Of a stretch of 64,000 nt of DNA, positions 59,176 through 64,000 are shown piece by piece; positions within the stretch are counted from its first letter, which is position 1; each line of letters opens with the position of its first letter. The stretch comes from Nocardia ninae NBRC 108245. GTDB lineage: Bacteria > Actinomycetota > Actinomycetes > Mycobacteriales > Mycobacteriaceae. The translations under genes and the position numbers were made by a program. The notes under the pieces were generated by a model. It had not been told where the DNA came from. It saw only the letters and a program-made list of their open reading frames with translations, and searched no databases. The stretch lies in contig NZ_BJXA01000031.1 in assembly GCF_007990755.1 (NCBI RefSeq), positions 1 to 64,000 on the forward strand, read 5' to 3'.

Positions 59176-60573
59176 TTACCGGGGATACAGCTCCAGCAAG
59201 GCTTTCTTGTCCGGCTTGCCGCTCGCCGCGATCGGGGCCTCCGGCACCACCGTGTAGGTCTGCGGCACGCTCGACTCGCCGAGTTCGGTGCGCACCAAGG
59301 CGGACAGTGCGGTCGAGTCCGGTACGCGGTCCGCGCGGGGAACTATGAAGGCGTGCACCGCTTCTCCGCAGCGGTCATCCGCCGCACCGACTACGTAGGC
59401 CTGATCGACATCTGGGTGGTCGGCCAGCACTCGCTCGATCGGTCCGGCGTATACCGGGAGCGCGTCCACGATGATCACGTCGCGCGCACGGCCGGTCAGG
59501 TAGAGGTACCCGTCGTCGAGGTAGCCGAGGTCGCGGGTGCGGATCCAGCCGTCGACGAGCACCTCGGCGGTTTCCGCAGAGTCGCCGAAGTACTCGGACA
59601 TCATGTAATCCGTGCGCACGTAGATCTCGCCGTCGCGGATGTCCACCTGCACGCCGGGCAGTGGACGGCCTACCGAGGCGAGGATGCCGTTGTCGATCTC
59701 GCGGGGTGTCAGCGTGGTCAGGCCGCCGGTTTCGGTCTGCCCGTAGGCCTGGTGCACCACCGGGCCCAACAGCCGCACCGCCTCCGCCAGCCGATGCGGG
59801 GCGAGTGGTGAACCGGCGACCACCATGGCACGCAGGGTGCTGGTGTCCGTTGGCGCGACGCGCAGGGTGTCCAGCATTTGGTAGAGGCGGGGCACGTTCA
59901 TGATCGTGGCGGTGATGCGTAGCCGCCCTATGACCTCGGGAAACAGTTGGGGGCCAACGGGTTCCGGGATCACGGCGGTGCCGCCGCCGAGTAGGCACAG
60001 TCCGAGGTAGTCCTGCACGACCGCGCTGGCCAGCGTGCCGAACAAGAGGTAGCGGTCGGTGCAGGCTGCCAGCTCTGCGGTGTCCTGGCTCCAGGTTTGC
60101 TTGCCCCAAGTCCAGTGGGTGGACATCGCCCGGTAGGTCTGTGCACAACCCTTGGGTAGGCCGGTGGTGCCGCTGGTGTAGCAGACCCGGGCGAAGTCGT
60201 CCGGGCGTGCTTCGATTGTCAACGGCTCAGCTGAGCCTCGCAGGTAGGTTGCCACCTGCCCGTCGTCCAGGACGGCGTCGACTCCATTGGTCAGTACGTG
60301 CCGCTGCTGTCGCTCGCTCAGGCCCGGCCGGACGCCGATTACGCGGCAGCCCAGGGTGAATGCCGCGAGATACGCGGCCAGCGACTCGGCACTGACGTCC
60401 AAGAACATGGCCACGCCGCTGCCCGGGCCGAGCGCTGACCTCCGCATGCCTGCGGCGATCGTGCCCATCATCGTGAGCAGCTGACCTCGGGTGACACCGC
60501 GAGATCCGTGCTCGACCACCACTTTTCCCGGTTCGGCATGCAATGCCTGCACGATCGACTCAGGAAAGCTCAC
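59176..60573 (-). CDS. AMP-forming acyl/aryl ligase
   Basis: 465 residues of the ANL superfamily. A3 is VCYTSGTTGLPKGCAQ, A5 is HQAYGQTETGG, A7 is GWIRTRDLGYLDDGYLYLTG and the A10 Lys is in AASGKPDKKAL. It activates a carboxylic acid as the adenylate and usually passes it to CoA or a carrier. It is somewhat short, with a reduced N-terminus. No carrier protein is adjacent, so CoA is the likelier acceptor. First gene of the operon; GTG start. The substrate code cannot be read reliably by eye. Confidence 0.88.
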   Translation of the reverse strand: MSFPESIVQALHAEPGKVVVEHGSRGVTRGQLLTMMGTIAAGMRRSALGPGSGVAMFLDVSAESLAAYLAAFTLGCRVIGVRPGLSERQQRHVLTNGVDAVLDDGQVATYLRGSAEPLTIEARPDDFARVCYTSGTTGLPKGCAQTYRAMSTHWTWGKQTWSQDTAELAACTDRYLLFGTLASAVVQDYLGLCLLGGGTAVIPEPVGPQLFPEVIGRLRITATIMNVPRLYQMLDTLRVAPTDTSTLRAMVVAGSPLAPHRLAEAVRLLGPVVHQAYGQTETGGLTTLTPREIDNGILASVGRPLPGVQVDIRDGEIYVRTDYMMSEYFGDSAETAEVLVDGWIRTRDLGYLDDGYLYLTGRARDVIIVDALPVYAGPIERVLADHPDVDQAYVVGAADDRCGEAVHAFIVPRADRVPDSTALSALVRTELGESSVPQTYTVVPEAPIAASGKPDKKALLELYPR

Positions 60574-60784
60574 GGTTCGGATGATAGTGATTTCAGGGGT
60601 GGGATACTTTGAGATTCAACAAGTTTGGCCGAGCCGCCAGGAGGGGCGCTCTCCGGCCTTGGCGCACAGCCGGTCTCGACTACGGCGACGTGATGCCCAA
60701 CGCGCGATGTCCGCAGTCTGGCGGCGTGCGGAATACGCCTCGTTGGCAGCCAGCCGGGAGGAGGGACCGCTGGGCTGCGTTCGG

Positions 60785-61324
60785 CTACTGTTGTGCGCCT
60801 TCTTGCTCTGGATCTCGGAATTCCCATATGGCGGCGAGGCCCAGTTCTTTTCTCGCGGCGGCCACGAACGAGTCCTGGGCGGTCCATAGCTCCTTGAACA
60901 GCTCGGATGGTATTTCACTCGCGCCATACGTCCCTCGTGCTGCGGCTACCTGCCGCGCAGCGGTCAGTACGCGCAAGCCAGCTCTCGCTGTCTCTATGGA
61001 CTCGTAGGTCAACCTGGCAGAAACCCATGCGGATTCGAGTCGTTCCTTGTATGGACGCCCCGCCTCCTCGAAGAACGGCATGAGTTCACCGACGATCCAT
61101 GGATGGGGTGCTGCTGAGATGCGCGCCTCCGGGTCAAGCGCGAAGGCGACGTATTGCCGGTACGCCGCTACGAACTCGTTGTAAGTCGCGATCCGAATGT
61201 CGCGCCACTCGCGCTGGTGGTCACGATGCCACTGACGGTCTTGATTCCGGATGGCAAGCCATCCGCCGAGTAGGACACCCGACAGGACGGCTAGTGCAGA
61301 TATCGCGTTGCCGAGCACACTCAC
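60785..61324 (-). CDS. membrane-anchored hypothetical protein
   Basis: 179 residues from GTG after GGAGGAG. One N-terminal membrane helix (AISALAVLSGVLLGGWLAI) is followed by a charged helical cytoplasmic part (RNQDRQWHRDHQREWRDIR and further amphipathic helices). The architecture is common in actinobacteria for proteins of unknown function with a conserved N-out topology. I recognise no catalytic motif. It is separated by 211 bases from the ligand operon and diverges from the cupin gene with a CRP-type site between. Confidence 0.65.
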   Translation of the reverse strand: MSVLGNAISALAVLSGVLLGGWLAIRNQDRQWHRDHQREWRDIRIATYNEFVAAYRQYVAFALDPEARISAAPHPWIVGELMPFFEEAGRPYKERLESAWVSARLTYESIETARAGLRVLTAARQVAAARGTYGASEIPSELFKELWTAQDSFVAAARKELGLAAIWEFRDPEQEGAQQ

Positions 61325-61434
61325 TTTGCTCCTCCCACCGACTCCTTACAGCATGAGCTACGACGCAAGAGGCGTGTGGCTGAAGGCGGTACCTGTCATC
61401 ACCGGTATTGCGCTCGAGCCCAGACCGAGTAGTC

Positions 61435-61450
61435 TGTGATGCGCGTCACA
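61435..61450. promoter_or_regulatory. CRP-type binding site
   Basis: TGTGA-TGCGCG-TCACA fits the CRP/Rv3676 consensus TGTGA-N6-TCACA perfectly. It lies 110 bases before the membrane-protein gene and 140 bases before the cupin gene, so either or both may answer to cAMP. Confidence 0.75.
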
Positions 61451-61590
61451 TTCAGGACGTGTACGCAGGATACGACAGCACCGCGGGCGGGGTGGGTGTC
61501 GCGCCAAGAGTCGGCGGCGGGGACCGTCGTCGGGTCGACCCTCGAAGAGCGGTGACTAGCAATAGCCCCGTGGTGGCTAGGAGAACAATC

Positions 61591-61953
61591 ATGTCTGGTT
61601 TGGTACGCAAGAGTTTTGATTCGCCGGAGGAGACTCGCACCTTCGAGGACGGCAAAGGGAAGCTCGATCTGGTCAACCTCGAGGCGGGCGCGGTGGGTCG
61701 CGCGATCTTCGAACCCGGCTGGCGCTGGTCGGAACATGTCAAGCCGATCGCGCAGACCGACAGCTGCCAGGCGCCGCACATGGGCTACTGCGTCTCGGGA
61801 CACATGGTGGTGGTCATGGACGACGGTGAGAAGCAGGAATACGGCCCTGGCGACGTCATGATGGCGGCACCCGGACATGATGCGTGGACGGTCGGCGACG
61901 AACCGTGCGTCATGATCGACTGGCAGGGTTTCGACGACTACGCCAAACGGTGA
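61591..61953 (+). CDS. cupin domain protein
   Basis: 120 residues after TAGGAGA. One small beta-barrel cupin: FEPGWRWSEHVKPIA and the PHMGYCVSGHMVVVMDDGEK-type first motif, with EYGPGDVMMAAPGHDAWTVG as the second. Metal-binding His/Glu residues appear in SEHVKP, APHMGY and GHDAW. The small ethanolamine-utilisation/mannose isomerase-like class has diverse or unknown reactions. A CRP-type site is 140 bases upstream. An in-frame upstream extension to 61408 is Arg-rich and rejected. Confidence 0.83.
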   Translation: MSGLVRKSFDSPEETRTFEDGKGKLDLVNLEAGAVGRAIFEPGWRWSEHVKPIAQTDSCQAPHMGYCVSGHMVVVMDDGEKQEYGPGDVMMAAPGHDAWTVGDEPCVMIDWQGFDDYAKR

Positions 61954-61986
61954 GATGCGGCTTCGGCCAGCCGAAAAGGCCACCGG

Positions 61987-62078
61987 GCACGGACCCGAGC
62001 GCGATGATTTCTGCAGCTGTGTTTCGTCTACACATCAGAGCCGATTCATCCGAACCTCGGGAGAAACCGTGACTGAGC
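61987..62078 (+). repeat. duplicated leader segment, copy 1
   Basis: This 92-base stretch runs into the first codons of the DUF899 gene. It is about 85 percent identical to 63753-63845, which runs into the start of the alpha/beta-hydrolase gene. Conserved blocks are CGAGCGCGATGATTTC, CGTCTAC, GAGCCGATTCATCCGA and GGAGAAACCGTGA. CGTCTAC may be an ECF-type -10 region. Confidence 0.8.
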
Positions 62079-62797
62079 AGACCACCAAAGCCCTCCCTCC
62101 AGTCGTCGACCAGCAGACCTGGCAAGCCGCGCTCGACGAACTGCGTATCCGCGAGAAGGCCGCAACCCGTGAACTCGACGCCATCGCCGCACAACGCCGC
62201 AGACTGCCGATGGTCGAGCTGCCGGATTACACGCTGATCGGTCCGGGCGGCCCGGTCCGGCTGGTCGACGTATTCGACGGGCGTTCCCAACTCATCGTCT
62301 ACCACCACATGTGGTCCGACGGCGCGGAGTGGCAGTGTGGCGGCTGTACCGGGCTCACGTCGCAGTGGGCCCGGCTCGGCTTCCTCGAGCCCTACGATGC
62401 CCGCTTCGTCATCGTCACCAACGGACCGATCGAAGAAGCGCTGGCGTACAAGACAAAAGTCGGCAACAAAATGGACTGGTACTCCTCGTCGGAAAGCTCG
62501 TTCGGCGCCGACGTCGACGCGCCGCCCGGCGGGGAATTCGGGGTGAACGTCTTCCTCCGCGACGGCGACAAGGTCTACCGCACCTGGCACACCACTGGCC
62601 GCGGCACCGAACAGCTCAGCTACACCTTCGCGTTGATCGACACCCTGCCGTGGGGCCGTCAAGAGGAATGGCAGGATTCACCCGATGGTTGGCCGAAGTC
62701 GCCGACGTACTCCAAGTGGCTCGACTCGCCCGACGTCGCCCGGCTTTACGGCCCAAACGGAGACGCTGTAGCGGGTACAGGTGGCAAGAGCAGCTGA
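62069..62797 (+). CDS. DUF899 thioredoxin-like protein
   Basis: 242 residues from GTG. The N-terminal helix has the family pattern WQAALDELRIREKAATRELD and RRRLPMVELPDYTL. A thioredoxin-like fold follows, with HHMWSDGAEWQCGGCTGLTS carrying the Cys-x-x-Cys. WGRQEEWQDSPDGWP is the family C-terminal mark. Often called AhpC/TSA-like; the reaction is unknown. The first 60 bases before the start are shared with the gene at 63836, so both probably use the same promoter type. Confidence 0.88.
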   Translation: MTEQTTKALPPVVDQQTWQAALDELRIREKAATRELDAIAAQRRRLPMVELPDYTLIGPGGPVRLVDVFDGRSQLIVYHHMWSDGAEWQCGGCTGLTSQWARLGFLEPYDARFVIVTNGPIEEALAYKTKVGNKMDWYSSSESSFGADVDAPPGGEFGVNVFLRDGDKVYRTWHTTGRGTEQLSYTFALIDTLPWGRQEEWQDSPDGWPKSPTYSKWLDSPDVARLYGPNGDAVAGTGGKSS

Positions 62798-63145
62798 ATT
62801 CGGCTCGGCCACAAGGTGATTCACGCGGGCGAAATGGGGGTGGACGGCTAAGGGCTGGGTCAAGGTTGTGGCAACCTCGCGCTTCGATCGGGAGGGCGTA
62901 GCAGGCCCGGCGCGAGCGAATGGTTCTCCCGGATGGCATCGGTAGCATCTGCCCGTTGCCTCGGGCTGGCGTGCGCGCACCTGGCGCGTCCGGCTGGCCG
63001 ACCGGCCACCGTTCCCGCCGGACGCGATCGGCTGATGTGGTACCGGAAGTCGTCATAAAGGAGGACGACGGCTCGGGCAGGGCGGCGAGACCATGATCAC
63101 TCTGCTCGCTTGCGTGAGCACACTCCGACAGGTGCGGTGACAGCG
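62798..63145. other. intergenic region without gene
   Basis: About 350 bases between the DUF899 and membrane-protein genes. I see no credible gene. An AAGGAGG motif at 63058-63064 and a 15-codon frame (63093-63140) ending just before the next start are present but too short to support a call. Confidence 0.4.
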
Positions 63146-63682
63146 ATGATGGTGACCATAATTCTGACCTGCGAGGTCGCGTTCTGGGTTCTCGCCGCGA
63201 CCGGGCTGCTGTTGCGCTATGTGGTGCGCTGGCGGCAGGCGAGTTCGCTTGTGCTGGCGATGGTTCCGTTGATCGACGTGGCATTGGTCACCGCGGTGGC
63301 CATCGATGTGTATCAGGGTGCGCAGGTCACGGGTGTGCACCGGCTCGCGGGGATCTATCTCGGCTGGACCGTGGTATTCGGGAAATCGACCATCGCCTGG
63401 CTAGACGGTTGGTTCGCATACCGGTTCGCGGGCGCGCCGCGGCCGGCGAAACGCCCCAAGCACGGACCGGAAGCTGTGCAGCATGAGACGAAATCGTTCG
63501 TCAAATGGTTGGTCGCGGCCGCGATCGCGCTGGCTGTGTGCTTCGGCCTGTCGGTGACGGTGGCCGACGCGGAGCAGGCTGCCGCGCTGCGCGAGGTGAT
63601 CGAGCCGTTGGGGCTCATCACCGTCATCTGGTTCCTGACCGGCCCGGCGTGGGTGAAGGGGTCGACGGAGGCGCGGCGATGA
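63146..63682 (+). CDS. integral membrane protein, about five helices
   Basis: 178 residues. Helices include VTIILTCEVAFWVLAATGLLL, SLVLAMVPLIDVALVTAV, AGIYLGWTVVFGKSTIAWLD, WLVAAAIALAVCFGLSV and EPLGLITVIWFLTGPAWV. A cytosolic loop with PRPAKRPKHGPEAVQ joins the third and fourth. It resembles widespread actinobacterial membrane proteins without known role. The stop overlaps ATG of a truncated frame (ATGA). Confidence 0.72.
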   Translation: MMVTIILTCEVAFWVLAATGLLLRYVVRWRQASSLVLAMVPLIDVALVTAVAIDVYQGAQVTGVHRLAGIYLGWTVVFGKSTIAWLDGWFAYRFAGAPRPAKRPKHGPEAVQHETKSFVKWLVAAAIALAVCFGLSVTVADAEQAAALREVIEPLGLITVIWFLTGPAWVKGSTEARR

Positions 63683-63774
63683 CCTGGGCGCGACCGCTGG
63701 CCATCATCATCGGCGACGCCCGCGGCATCGGGCGGGGCTGGAAGGTCCCTGTGCACGGATCCCGAGCGCGATGA
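63679..63774 (+). pseudogene. truncated gene start at duplication edge
   Basis: ATG overlaps the membrane-protein stop (ATGA), a layout typical of a real second cistron, but the frame ends after 31 codons. Residues LAIIIGDARGIGRG look like a Rossmann glycine loop. The frame stops inside the duplicated leader at 63772-63774. This suggests that the leader duplication cut off a formerly longer gene. Confidence 0.4.
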
Positions 63775-63845
63775 TTTCGGTGGCCGTCTGTCGTCTACAG
63801 ATAAGAGCCGATTCATCCGAGCCCTAGGAGAAACCGTGATTGAGC
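63753..63845 (+). repeat. duplicated leader segment, copy 2
   Basis: Second copy of the segment at 61987-62078, with 13 substitutions and one extra base. It carries the ribosome site CTAGGAGAAACC and runs into the first codons of the hydrolase gene. The conserved core is the same as in copy 1. Confidence 0.8.
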
Positions 63846-64000
63846 CTTCGAACTATGGTCACCTGCCGATCAACGGTCTGAGCCTCTATCACGAAGTGTA
63901 TGGCGAGCTCGGCTCGTCGGAAACGCCTCCGTTGCTGCTGATCCCAGGCGCGTTCATGGCGACCGACTCGATGAAGTCGTGGGTCTCTGCGTTCGCGGAC
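63836..64000 (+). CDS. alpha/beta hydrolase, N-terminal part
   Basis: The frame starts at GTG 63836 and runs off the window. The 55 visible residues include LPINGLSLYHEVYGE and LLLIPGAFMATDSMKSW, that is, the first strands and HG-like oxyanion loop (here PGAF) of an alpha/beta hydrolase. Nucleophile and His lie beyond the end. It uses the same leader as the DUF899 gene and is probably co-regulated. Confidence 0.8.
   Translation, partial: MIEPSNYGHLPINGLSLYHEVYGELGSSETPPLLLIPGAFMATDSMKSWVSAFAD

Noticed and set aside
63093-63140. 15-codon frame before the last membrane protein as a leader peptide
   Set aside because: Too short, no run of regulatory codons, and no attenuator hairpin follows it.
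1-64000. CRISPR array, prophage or intact insertion sequence
   Set aside because: No regularly spaced repeats, no structural phage genes and no transposase with terminal repeats were found on reading both strands.

Overview
The window comes from a high-GC, mycolic-acid-type actinomycete, most probably Nocardia or a close relative. Pointers are the strong GC bias with many GTG starts, a UsfX/SigF pair, a DUF3145 protein, a close CYP125 homologue with a KstR-type operator, NDMA-dependent alcohol dehydrogenase and GAF-ANTAR regulators. It looks chromosomal. I saw no phage block, no intact insertion sequence, no CRISPR array and no rRNA. Only the 3' end of one tRNA is present (1-32).

Layout. 1-2.1 kb: tRNA end, a gene-poor stretch with a decayed TPR fragment, and a secreted lipase gene broken by one in-frame amber codon. 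2.1-5.0 kb: small secreted protein, YdeI-like protein, a divergent quinone-reductase/MerR pair and a flavin reductase. 5.0-16.8 kb is a dense stress-signalling island: SigF with its anti-sigma factor, five ANTAR-type putative RNA-binding regulators with GAF or PAS sensors, an RsbR-like STAS protein, a general-stress SDR, a frameshifted phosphoribosyltransferase, a CheB-CheR/PAS/coiled-coil pair without any flagellar genes, and a CsbD protein. 17-24 kb: MarR-controlled MFS pump, P-loop protein plus TerD-vWA protein, PadR-linked membrane protein and carotenoid oxygenase, then two divergent, nearly identical two-helix membrane proteins.

24-38.5 kb: DUF1254 lipoprotein; a PhyH-type dioxygenase and an epoxide hydrolase preceded by the same inverted-repeat operator; a winged-helix protein; CYP125 with a perfect KstR site; a TetR regulator; a six-part TerD...HNH protein; PabAB; an APH-like phosphotransferase; a DinB-like protein; and an NDMA-type alcohol dehydrogenase with two KstR-like sites. 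CYP125 and the dehydrogenase fit steroid side-chain oxidation. 38.5-46.2 kb is a mixed block: peroxiredoxin-like, DUF1801 and GNAT proteins, two divergent serine hydrolases, DUF3145, HAD/TetR pair, M28 aminopeptidase.

46.4-53.9 kb is a sugar-uptake locus: a four-gene ABC importer divergent from a GH38 alpha-mannosidase, so probably uptake and trimming of mannosides. 55.1-60.6 kb is a compact, translationally coupled operon of an AMP-forming ligase, FAD monooxygenase, FMN alpha-hydroxy-acid oxidase and unusual P450, which looks like an uncharacterised small-molecule pathway. 60.8-64 kb carries a CRP-type site, a cupin, a DUF899 protein, a membrane protein and the start of an alpha/beta hydrolase. 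A promoter-leader segment of about 92 bp is duplicated in front of the DUF899 and hydrolase genes.

Most notable: the TerD-DUF2510-zinc ribbon-TerB-like-PH-like-HNH protein, the four-gene oxidative operon, the stress-sensing island, the shared operator at 25.5/26.5 kb, and the duplicated leader with a truncated gene at its edge.
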